NCBI GenBank assembly: GCA_021159825.1
Contig: JAGHDR010000022.1
Coordinates: forward strand, 1-5,938
From: Deltaproteobacteria bacterium
Lineage (GTDB): Bacteria > Desulfobacterota > DSM-4660 > Desulfatiglandales > Desulfatiglandaceae
Reading direction: 5' to 3'
Length of the DNA: 5,938 bases
Part shown: positions 1 through 5,690 of the stretch, piece by piece
Layout: each line of letters opens with the position of its first letter
Numbering within the stretch: the first letter of the stretch is position 1
The notes under the pieces: generated by a model
Database searches by the model: none
What the model was told of the DNA's origin: nothing
What the model saw: only the letters and a program-made list of their open reading frames with translations
Position numbers and translations under genes: made by a program

Positions 1-339
1 ATCTACAACTTCATGAGCTTCTGCGAGATTCTGGAACCGTTGGGGGAGGGTGTAAAGGTCGAGCTGATGACCAGCGTCGAATCGTATCAGGAGTCCGAAT
101 TGAAGCGCAAACTTGAAAATATGAGGGCAGGATTCACCCAGAATCAGATCGAACTGGATTACCGATTTGACAATTCCCTACACGACCGCTGGATTGAAAC
201 GGATACCGGCTGGAGGATCATTCTGGGCCGGGGCCTGGATATCTTTCAAAAACCGGAAGACCGATTCACTTTAGGGTTCTTTGACCAGACCAAACGGAAA
301 TGCAAGGCGACAACGATTACGTATGTGAAAAAGATCTGA
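1..339 (+). CDS. MIT_C (MITD1-like, phospholipase-D-fold) domain protein, 3' end of gene
   Basis: The frame is open from the first base (it reads I-Y-N-F before the first ATG at 13), so this is probably the C-terminal end of a longer protein that starts upstream; 112 residues are visible. The sequence matches my recollection of the C-terminal domain of human MITD1: an F-C-E segment near the start, a T-S-x-E segment, then LHDR, GW-x-I-x(2)-GRGLDIF, a phenylalanine-x-LGF-x-D stretch, and C-x-A-TT close to the end. In MITD1 this domain has a phospholipase-D-like fold that binds membranes and works with ESCRT-III in cytokinesis; no enzyme activity is established. In bacteria I would expect it fused or adjacent to another module, possibly an AAA+ ATPase, but nothing upstream is visible, so that is inference. 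It ends convergently with the truncated GlpB-like gene, overlapping it by 23 bases. Domain assignment is fairly sure; role is unknown. Confidence 0.8.
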   Translation: MYNFMSFCEILEPLGEGVKVELMTSVESYQESELKRKLENMRAGFTQNQIELDYRFDNSLHDRWIETDTGWRIILGRGLDIFQKPEDRFTLGFFDQTKRKCKATTITYVKKI

Positions 340-1063
340 AGATGCCGTTTTCCACTAAAATATTGCCGGCAATGGTCCTCATGGGCCGGGTCAGGCGATC
401 CTTGCCGTGCACTTCAACGACCGATGTACTGAGATAAAGCGGAATGTCGTAATCATTGAGGCACTGCTGTATATTTCGAGGTAGTCCGCCGGCATAGGGC
501 AGAATTTCAAAAACCGCCTCCACCTTCGCCCCCTCAAGGGTCAACCGCCTGGCCATGATAAGCCCGATATCCCCGGACCCCAGGATGACCGCACGGCGGC
601 CCACCATAATGTTCTGCAAGTTGATGAAATTCTGAGCGGCACCGGCCGTGTAGATGCCTGAAGGTCTTGTGCCCGGCAGCGATATGGCCCCCGCTGTCTG
701 CTCCCGACACCCCATGGCCAGGACCACGGCCCCCGCATGGATACGAGCATAGCCTTTCCTGGAAGAAACCGTGAGTTTACGTTCACTGTCCATGGACAGC
801 ACGATGGTTCCCAGCTGGGTCTCAATGCCTGAATTGTTAACTTCATCAATATATCGCTGAGCGTATTCGGGACCCGTAAGGGCCTCGCCAAATCGGTGAA
901 GCCCGAAACCGTCGTGGATGCACTGGTTGAGAATACCGCCCAGAATCCTGTCCCGCTCGATGAGAAGGATATCTTCACATCCGGCCTGCCTGGCAGCCAC
1001 CGCGGCGGAGAGCCCCGCAGGCCCGCCGCCGATAATCACCAAATCACGTTTCATTTCACGCAT
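317..1063 (-). CDS. GlpB-like NAD(P)/FAD-dependent oxidoreductase, C-terminally truncated
   Basis: This flavoprotein normally partners a GlpA-type dehydrogenase and shuttles electrons between flavin and pyridine nucleotide. With the start at 1063 it has 248 residues. An N-terminal Rossmann motif GGGPAG (12-17) follows MKRDLVII; E36 should bind the FAD ribose; a GGILNQC segment (42-48) and MGCRE (117-121) are family-like; a second dinucleotide fold shows GSGDIG (162-167). Similarity runs to about residue 225 (HGKDRLT), then a 23-residue tail with no family resemblance ends at a stop. Family members are usually around 400 or more residues, so the last third, which closes the FAD domain, is missing and the protein is probably inactive. 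The start at 1063 lies 13 bases after the glpA-like stop with a possible AGGA upstream; ATGs at 1087 and 1054 are alternatives, the 1087 one overlapping glpA-like. Probably a decaying gene or one cut by a rearrangement. Confidence 0.8.
   Translation of the reverse strand: MREMKRDLVIIGGGPAGLSAAVAARQAGCEDILLIERDRILGGILNQCIHDGFGLHRFGEALTGPEYAQRYIDEVNNSGIETQLGTIVLSMDSERKLTVSSRKGYARIHAGAVVLAMGCREQTAGAISLPGTRPSGIYTAGAAQNFINLQNIMVGRRAVILGSGDIGLIMARRLTLEGAKVEAVFEILPYAGGLPRNIQQCLNDYDIPLYLSTSVVEVHGKDRLTRPMRTIAGNILVENGIFRSFSHT
362..373. repeat. 12-bp perfect palindrome at the MIT_C / glpB-like junction
   Basis: ATTGCCGGCAAT is its own reverse complement. It lies between the MIT_C stop codon (337-339) and the point where GlpB-family similarity ends (about 389). 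It could be a protein-binding site, a weak cruciform or chance. It lacks a T-tract on either side, so it is not a typical intrinsic terminator. Confidence 0.4.
366..379. repeat. 14-bp direct repeat, copy 1 (copy 2 at 1234-1247)
   Basis: CCGGCAATGGTCCT occurs exactly here and again at 1234-1247 inside the BFD-domain coding part of the glpA-like gene. In both places the - strand encodes R-T-I-A-G. Copy 1 is in the anomalous tail of the GlpB-like protein, so it may mark a recombination point or a scrap derived from a GlpA-type gene. A chance match of this length in a 6-kb window is unlikely but not excluded. Confidence 0.4.
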
Positions 1064-1076
1064 GAAGTCCCGATTC

Positions 1077-2537
1077 CTAACGCACATGTCCTGTAAAGAG
1101 GTAAGAATCGGGGCTGTACAACCGATAGTCTTCAGGCCGGTAGCCGAAATCCTTTTCCAGTATCTGAACGATTCGGGGCATACAGAACCCTCCCTGGCAT
1201 CGCCCCATCATGGCCCGGGATCGATACTTGACCCCGGCAATGGTCCTGCTGCCCAAGGGGTTTTCAATGGCATCCAGAATCTCCCGCTTGGTGATCTGTT
1301 CACAACGACAGACGATTTCACCATAATCGGGGTCCCGGGCCACCAGGTCCGCTTTCTCTTCCTCCGGCAGGTCGTGGAATGACCCCGGAAACCCATTACG
1401 TTCAGTAACGAAGTCGTCTTTCTCCTTCAGGGAAAGTGTTTTACCCACCATATCCAGAACCATGAGTGCAATGGCCGGGGAGCAAGTCAGCCCCGGACTT
1501 TCAATACCCACCAGGTTGATAAAACCGGGTATGTTTTTTCGGCTCTCGATAACGAAATCCCTGAAACCTTTCACCACCGGAGGGGTCTGCTTGGGCCGTA
1601 ACCCTGAAAATCCCCGAATAAAATCAGAGGTACTGATGGCCGGAAGCAGTTCCCGGCCTTCCTTCTTGAGCTGATCAATAATGTCGGCGGTGCAGGCGTA
1701 ATCATCCGCATAATCCACGTATTCGTTGCTGGGACCAATGAGAATGTTGCCGTCCACCGTGTTGGTCAAATGAATGCCCAGGCCCGCGCCGCCTTTTCCG
1801 GGGGTCGGATAGATGAGCACGGAGAGACTGCCGTTCAAGCGTTTATCCAGAATCAGGTATTCCCCCCTGCAAGGATAAATGGCATACTCCGTCAGCCCCA
1901 ACAACTTGCAGATGACGTCGCTATAGAGACCTGCGGCATTGATCAGCACTCTGGTTTCGAAAGAGCCGCCCTCGGCTGTTTTTACCTGAAAGCCGTTTTC
2001 GGTCTTTAAAATGCCCGTGACTTCGGAGCCCAGATGGAAATCCACGCCGTTGTCCCGGGCATTTTCCGCCAGAGCAATGGTTAAACCATAGGGGCAGATA
2101 ATGCCGGTGGTGGGGGAATGAAGGGCACGAATACCGCCGACGCCCGGCTGGATTTGCTGCATCCGATCCACATCAAGCATCTCAAGGCCGGGAACACCGT
2201 TGGTTTCCCCTTGCGCTTTTAATGCTTCCAGGGTTTCAATGTCCACCGGGTCCCGGGCCACGGTGAGTTTGCCGAGATATTGAATTTTGACCTTCAAATC
2301 CCGGCAGAGCCCCTTCATAAGTTCGTTGCCCTGAACATTCAGTTTCGCCCGCAGGGTGCCGGGTTTGTAGTGGATGCCGGAGTGAAGGACCCCGCTGTTT
2401 CTGGAACTGGTGCCCATACCCACATCCAGTTCCTTTTCAAGGACCCCGACGGTTAACCGGTAACGGGACAGCTCCCTGGCAATGGCGTTTCCCACAACGC
2501 CCGCCCCAATAATCAAAACATCATAAGCGTTAGTCAT
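1077..2537 (-). CDS. GlpA-like FAD-dependent oxidoreductase with C-terminal BFD-type [2Fe-2S] domain
   Basis: This 486-residue protein appears complete. The N-terminal DAO-type FAD fold shows GAGVVG (11-16) and E34 at the end of the second strand, then TSSRNSGVLHSG (43-54), the segment shared by glycerol-3-phosphate dehydrogenase GlpA and L-2-hydroxyglutarate oxidase LhgO. A BFD-like domain follows near the C-terminus with cysteines 410, 412, 447 and 452 in the pattern C-x-C-x34-C-x4-C (VCRCEQ and GRCQGGFC), fitting a [2Fe-2S] cluster. The family oxidises a hydroxy substrate (glycerol-3-phosphate or a 2-hydroxyacid) and hands electrons to a GlpB-like partner, encoded directly downstream. The substrate cannot be read from sequence. 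ATG at 2537 is the first in-frame start after a TGA just upstream; no good ribosome site precedes it, and the ATG overlaps the stop of a small upstream frame (TAATG), suggesting translational coupling. A third small gene often follows in such operons (DUF1667 type); it is not seen here. Confidence 0.9.
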   Translation of the reverse strand: MTNAYDVLIIGAGVVGNAIARELSRYRLTVGVLEKELDVGMGTSSRNSGVLHSGIHYKPGTLRAKLNVQGNELMKGLCRDLKVKIQYLGKLTVARDPVDIETLEALKAQGETNGVPGLEMLDVDRMQQIQPGVGGIRALHSPTTGIICPYGLTIALAENARDNGVDFHLGSEVTGILKTENGFQVKTAEGGSFETRVLINAAGLYSDVICKLLGLTEYAIYPCRGEYLILDKRLNGSLSVLIYPTPGKGGAGLGIHLTNTVDGNILIGPSNEYVDYADDYACTADIIDQLKKEGRELLPAISTSDFIRGFSGLRPKQTPPVVKGFRDFVIESRKNIPGFINLVGIESPGLTCSPAIALMVLDMVGKTLSLKEKDDFVTERNGFPGSFHDLPEEEKADLVARDPDYGEIVCRCEQITKREILDAIENPLGSRTIAGVKYRSRAMMGRCQGGFCMPRIVQILEKDFGYRPEDYRLYSPDSYLFTGHVR

Positions 2538-2671
2538 TAGTTTTCAATGCCGGCCAACCGTTTTGCGGCCTTTTTCTTCTGCGCCACGTTGGTTTCCCGG
2601 AAAATAGTCACCCGATGGGCTTCCGGAGAACCGCCGCCATGGATATCGGAGATGGTATCTGCGCTTTCCAT
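2537..2671 (-). CDS. Possible 44-residue leader or remnant protein upstream of glpA-like
   Basis: ATG at 2671 opens a 44-codon frame ending in TAA at 2539-2537, whose last A is the first base of the glpA-like ATG. The product is hydrophilic with a basic C-terminal half (QKKKAAKRLAG) and no membrane segment or motif I recognise. The TAATG overlap and the absence of another ribosome site for glpA-like argue that ribosomes reach glpA-like by reading through this frame. Against it, no Shine-Dalgarno sequence precedes its own ATG and an in-frame stop lies eight codons upstream. It could be a true small protein, a leader, or the C-terminal scrap of a lost gene. Confidence 0.35.
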   Translation of the reverse strand: MESADTISDIHGGGSPEAHRVTIFRETNVAQKKKAAKRLAGIEN

Positions 2672-2705
2672 GGTCAGTAACAATAATAAAAAGTGAGCTT
2701 ACAAG

Positions 2706-2732
2706 TTGACAGGATTTTCAAGAAATTGTCAA
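2706..2732. promoter_or_regulatory. Inverted repeat TTGACA-N15-TGTCAA, candidate operator
   Basis: Six-base perfect arms at 2706-2711 and 2727-2732 flank an AT-rich 15-base spacer. It lies 35 bases upstream of the small frame that precedes glpA-like, in the divergent intergenic region, so it is well placed to control the - strand operon. The arm at 2727-2732 also reads TTGACA on the - strand, like a sigma-70 -35 box, but I see no good -10 at normal spacing. Confidence 0.4.
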
Positions 2733-2739
2733 AACTTTT

Positions 2740-2772
2740 TTCAGCCGACCCGCCGCTGAAGAACCGGCTGAA
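2740..2772. promoter_or_regulatory. Inverted repeat TTCAGCCG-N17-CGGCTGAA
   Basis: Perfect eight-base arms at 2740-2747 and 2765-2772; a further GCTGAA at 2755-2760 allows an alternative six-base stem with a nine-base loop. The element is GC-rich in an otherwise AT-rich spacer. Neither strand has a T-tract after the stem, so a terminator is unlikely. It could be a regulator site or a structured RNA element. Function is unknown. Confidence 0.4.
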
Positions 2773-2787
2773 GGCATACCCTTCTGC

Positions 2788-2818
2788 TTGACATTCCCCA
2801 GTATCTCAATTATTTAAT
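2788..2818 (+). promoter_or_regulatory. Candidate sigma-70 promoter for the sugar dehydrogenase gene
   Basis: A consensus -35 box TTGACA (2788-2793) is followed by an AT-rich stretch with TATTTA at 17-base spacing (2811-2816) or the better TTTAAT at 19-base spacing (2813-2818). Transcription would start near 2825, about 70 bases before the ATG at 2898. The -10 is not ideal, so the call is tentative. Confidence 0.45.
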
Positions 2819-2825
2819 ATGAGAT
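2803..2825. promoter_or_regulatory. Inverted repeat ATCTCA-N11-TGAGAT over the candidate -10
   Basis: Six-base perfect arms at 2803-2808 and 2820-2825 surround the AT-rich core that includes the candidate -10. Such a position suits a repressor operator for the + strand gene. No regulator gene is visible in the window. Confidence 0.4.
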
Positions 2826-2846
2826 TTTGGTTTTTTAGTTCACAGA

Positions 2847-2863
2847 GGGGGAAGATGCCCCCC
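2847..2863 (+). promoter_or_regulatory. GC stem-loop in the 5' untranslated leader
   Basis: Five G (2847-2851), a six-base loop and six C (2858-2863) would form a compact hairpin ending 34 bases before the ATG at 2898. An AAGG ribosome site (2884-2887, ten bases before the ATG) lies outside the stem. The hairpin may stabilise the mRNA or affect initiation; there is no U-run, so it is not a classical terminator. Confidence 0.35.
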
Positions 2864-2897
2864 GCATATCAACTATAAGGATTAAGGTAAACTTTAT

Positions 2898-4547
2898 ATG
2901 GAATATTCAATCAGCCCGGAAGGGGAGAAATTCAACCTTCCAACCGAAGAAGAGAGCGCTCTGGAATTTAAAAGATTAAAACAACTGGCCCGGGAACATC
3001 GCGACCAGGGGCATGAAATTGTGGTGGTCATGGGTTTGGGATTTGTGGGTGCAATCATGGCCGGTGTTGTGGCGGACTCTGTTGATCCGAAAACCGGTAA
3101 ACCCAAGAAATTTGTCATCGGCATGCAGCGGCCCAGCACGCGAAGCTTCTGGAAGATTCCGCTCTTCAACCGTGGTGTGAGCCCCATCAAGGCGGAGGAC
3201 CCGGAGGTGGCGCCCTTGATCAAACGGTGCGTCACCCAGAAAAAGACCCTCACCGCCACATTCACCCATGACGCCCTCTCCCTTGCGGATGTGCTGGTGG
3301 TGGATGTGCAATGCGATTTCTTAAAACAGGATCTGGGCAACCTGAAAACAGGGTTTGCGGAAATTGGCGCCTTGGAAGACAGTTTTAAAATCATCGGCGA
3401 AAAACTATCCCCCCATTGCCTGGTTTTGATTGAAACCACGGTGCCGCCGGGAACCACGGAGTACGTGGCTTTCCCCCTGATCAAAAAGGGGTTCAAGGCC
3501 CGGGGGATTGAAGCGGACCCGCTTTTGGCCCACAGTTATGAACGGGTCATGCCCGGGAAAGAATATGTGCGATCGGTGCGGGATTTCTGGCGGGTTTGCA
3601 GCGGCATCAACCCCGAAAGCAGGGAAAAGGTGATCCGGTTCCTGTCCCAGGTGCTCAATGTAAAAGATTATCCTATGACCGTGCTGGATCGACCCATTGA
3701 AAGTGAAACCTGCAAAATCGTGGAAAACAGCTATCGGGCCACCATCCTGGCTTTTTTAAACGAATGGAGTCTTTTTTCCGAAACCAACGGGGTCGACATC
3801 GTCAAGGTCATCGACGCCATCAAAATCCGACCCACCCACAGCAATATCCTTTTTCCCGGTCCCGGTATCGGCGGGTACTGCCTTCCCAAAGACGGCGGTT
3901 TGGGCATGTGGGCCTACAAGCATCTCATGGGCTTTGAAAATGATATTTTCAAAATCACCCCAGAGGCCATCAACATCAATGATACCCGGGCACTGCACGC
4001 CGCCCAACTGGTGCGGGATGCTCTTCGAAACACGGGGCGCATCGTGGCCGCAAGTCAAATCACCCTGCTGGGGGCATCATACCGGGAAGATGTGGGGGAT
4101 ACCCGGTATAGCGGAAGCGAGATCATTGCGCGAAAGCTGACCGAAATGGGGGCTGAGATCAAGGCCCACGACCCTTACGTGCAGCACTGGTGGGAACTGG
4201 AAAAGCAGGAAACTTATCCGGCCGTGGGCGCCGGCTGGTCCCGGTTTTTCCGTAATCAGGACCATTTTTCCGACTTTCAAATGACAGAGGATCTGGCCGA
4301 GGCCCTAAAAGGGGCGGATGCGGTCATCCTGGCCGTTCGACATCGCCCCTACTTAGACCTTTCACCTGATGAGCTTGTGGAAATGGTCGGTGGCCCCCTG
4401 GCCGTAGTGGATTGTTTCGGTATTCTGGATGATCAGAAGATCCGGCGGTATTTCGAACTGGGGTGCGAAGTGAAAGGAATGGGGCGTGGGCATGTTAAAC
4501 GGATTAAGGATAGTGTCCTTAGGAAAAGGATGAAGATGGAAGGATGA
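2898..4547 (+). CDS. Nucleotide-sugar dehydrogenase, UDP-glucose/GDP-mannose dehydrogenase family (long form)
   Basis: This 549-residue cytoplasmic enzyme should oxidise a UDP-sugar to the uronic acid with two NAD+, supplying surface polysaccharide. Visible features: Rossmann motif GLGFVG (46-51); ETTVPPGTTE (179-188); the central helix with K273 and N277 (SETCKIVENSYR); catalytic Cys328 in GGYCLPKD (325-332); and the C-terminal domain motif GASYREDVGDTRYSG (392-406), equivalent to the usual G-x-AYK-x-D-x-x-D-x-R-x-SP. All key residues are present. Ordinary members have about 420-450 residues; the extra length sits in a 40-residue N-terminal extension, an insertion after the first Rossmann helix (about 61-98), and a Trp-rich stretch in the C-terminal domain (about 428-462). 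The exact substrate (UDP-Glc, UDP-GlcNAc, UDP-ManNAc or GDP-Man) is undecided. The ATG at 2898 has an AAGG ten bases upstream. The binding-protein gene follows after 27 bases. Confidence 0.9.
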   Translation: MEYSISPEGEKFNLPTEEESALEFKRLKQLAREHRDQGHEIVVVMGLGFVGAIMAGVVADSVDPKTGKPKKFVIGMQRPSTRSFWKIPLFNRGVSPIKAEDPEVAPLIKRCVTQKKTLTATFTHDALSLADVLVVDVQCDFLKQDLGNLKTGFAEIGALEDSFKIIGEKLSPHCLVLIETTVPPGTTEYVAFPLIKKGFKARGIEADPLLAHSYERVMPGKEYVRSVRDFWRVCSGINPESREKVIRFLSQVLNVKDYPMTVLDRPIESETCKIVENSYRATILAFLNEWSLFSETNGVDIVKVIDAIKIRPTHSNILFPGPGIGGYCLPKDGGLGMWAYKHLMGFENDIFKITPEAININDTRALHAAQLVRDALRNTGRIVAASQITLLGASYREDVGDTRYSGSEIIARKLTEMGAEIKAHDPYVQHWWELEKQETYPAVGAGWSRFFRNQDHFSDFQMTEDLAEALKGADAVILAVRHRPYLDLSPDELVEMVGGPLAVVDCFGILDDQKIRRYFELGCEVKGMGRGHVKRIKDSVLRKRMKMEG

Positions 4548-4555
4548 AGGATGAA
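4526..4555 (+). repeat. Heptanucleotide tandem repeat (AAGGATG)
   Basis: Four consecutive seven-base units begin at 4526, 4533, 4540 and 4547; three are AAGGATG and the second is AAGATGG, with a trailing AA. The array covers the last codons and stop of the sugar dehydrogenase gene and the first bases downstream. Because the period is not a multiple that disturbs only spacing, copy changes would alter the dehydrogenase C-terminus (residues after about 543) and the distance to the next gene. Confidence 0.6.
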
Positions 4556-4563
4556 TGAGAGCT

Positions 4564-4568
4564 GGAGG
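4564..4568 (+). promoter_or_regulatory. Ribosome binding site deciding the livJ-type start
   Basis: GGAGG ends six bases before the ATG at 4575. This strong site, together with a signal peptide beginning exactly at that ATG, favours 4575 over the in-frame ATG at 4551. Confidence 0.75.
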
Positions 4569-4574
4569 GTGATT

Positions 4575-5690
4575 ATGAAAAGACTGGGCTTTTTCTTATG
4601 TTTCTGGGTTTTTATGAGCGGTCCTTCGTGGGCGGATTCCATCAAAATTCCCCTGGCTGCGCCATTTACAGGGCCTCTTGCCTCTTTTGGCGAGGGCATG
4701 AAAAACGGCGCGCTCCTCAAAGCCGAGGAAATCAACGCGCAGGGCGGCATCAACGGCCGAAAGGTTGAAATTATTCTGGAAGACGAACTCTGTGACCCCA
4801 AAGAAGCGGCTACGGTGGCCACCAAACTGGCCGCGGATCCTGACGTATCCATGGTGGTGGGGCATCTTTGCAGTTCCGCATCGCTGGCAGCCCTTCCCAT
4901 TTACAAAGAGGCCAAACTTTCCGCCATATCGCCGGCTTCCACCAATATCAACCTTGCCAAAAGTAGCCCCTACTATTTTCGAAACGTCTACAAGGACGAC
5001 TTTCAGGGGCTGTTCCTGGCCAAATATGCTAAGGATGTCAAGGGTTACAAAAATGTGGCCATCTTTTATGAAATGAATGACTACTCCATTGGGTTGATGA
5101 ATGCCTTTATGAAGCAGGCCAAGAAAAACGGCATCAGGATTCTGGGAAAAGAAGCCTATTCCGCTGAAACCACAGACTTTAAACCGCAGCTCACCAAATT
5201 TAAGATGATGAAACCCGATGCCATATTCATTCCCGGATATGCCCCCCAGGGGATGCTGATCATTTCCCAGGCCAGAAGCCTGGGCATAAAAAATGTGGAT
5301 TTTCTGGGCGCCGACGGTTTGGATGACAACCTGATGTTGAAAAACCCGGATGCGGAAGGTCTTTTTGTAACGACCCCTTTTATTCCCGACAAGGCCGGGC
5401 CTAAAGCCGCCGGTTTCATCAAGGCATACCGGAAAAAATTCGGCATAGACCCCAACTGGTTTGCGGCCAATACCTACGATGCGGTTGGCATAGCGGCTGC
5501 GGCCATCGCTAAAGCAGGGCCGGACAGGGAAAAAGTCCGTGAGTACCTGGTTTCCATTAACAACAAGGAAAATGCCTATGACGGGGTGGCCGGTAAAACC
5601 TATTTCGACAAGAACGGGGATTGCCTCAAAGAGGCTTTTGTCAAGGAAATCAAAAACGGAAAATGGAGGGTTGCTGGCCATCCATTATGA
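4575..5690 (+). CDS. Branched-chain amino acid-type ABC transporter substrate-binding protein (LivJ/LivK family)
   Basis: This is a 371-residue periplasmic binding protein of the Peripla_BP_6 type. Residues 1-20 form a Sec signal peptide (MKR, hydrophobic core, cleavage after P-S-W-A) and the mature part opens with DSIKIPLAAPFTGPLA. C73 (ELCDPKEA) and C99 (VGHLCSSAS) match the disulfide pair of E. coli LivJ, and the GHLCSS-x-S and ISPASTN segments are the usual ligand-contact region; TYDAVGIAAAA (300-310) is the typical C-terminal-lobe helix. The family delivers leucine, isoleucine, valine or other amino acids, amides or aromatic acids to a LivHM/LivGF importer; the ligand here is undetermined. 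Length is normal, but the last residues (RVAGHPL) come from sequence that in another frame encodes LivM-like protein, so the natural C-terminus may have been replaced. It probably shares a transcript with the sugar dehydrogenase upstream, an unusual pairing. Confidence 0.92.
   Translation: MKRLGFFLCFWVFMSGPSWADSIKIPLAAPFTGPLASFGEGMKNGALLKAEEINAQGGINGRKVEIILEDELCDPKEAATVATKLAADPDVSMVVGHLCSSASLAALPIYKEAKLSAISPASTNINLAKSSPYYFRNVYKDDFQGLFLAKYAKDVKGYKNVAIFYEMNDYSIGLMNAFMKQAKKNGIRILGKEAYSAETTDFKPQLTKFKMMKPDAIFIPGYAPQGMLIISQARSLGIKNVDFLGADGLDDNLMLKNPDAEGLFVTTPFIPDKAGPKAAGFIKAYRKKFGIDPNWFAANTYDAVGIAAAAIAKAGPDREKVREYLVSINNKENAYDGVAGKTYFDKNGDCLKEAFVKEIKNGKWRVAGHPL

Noticed and set aside
541..978. A 145-codon - strand frame inside the GlpB-like gene
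   Set aside because: It overlaps the well-supported GlpB-like frame, which carries both dinucleotide-binding motifs; the alternative frame shows none.
2740..2772. Inverted repeat as an intrinsic terminator
   Set aside because: No T-tract follows the stem on either strand (A residues follow it on the - strand), and no gene ends nearby on either side.
2894..3496. A 200-codon - strand frame opposite the start of the sugar dehydrogenase
   Set aside because: It lies antisense to the conserved Rossmann domain, its translation is low-complexity Ser/Thr/Lys-rich, and no family is recognised.
4505..4521. TAAGGA-N5-TCCTTA hairpin near the end of the sugar dehydrogenase gene
   Set aside because: It is inside the coding region, short, and not followed by a T-run, so it is not supported as a terminator.
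4551..4574. ATG at 4551 as start of the binding protein
   Set aside because: It would add eight polar residues before the signal peptide; the ATG at 4575 has GGAGG at six-base spacing and begins a normal Sec signal.
4596..5681. A 361-codon open frame on the - strand opposite the binding-protein gene
   Set aside because: The + strand frame has a signal peptide, a strong ribosome site and clear LivJ-family motifs; the - strand translation has no recognisable domain and is a codon-bias shadow.
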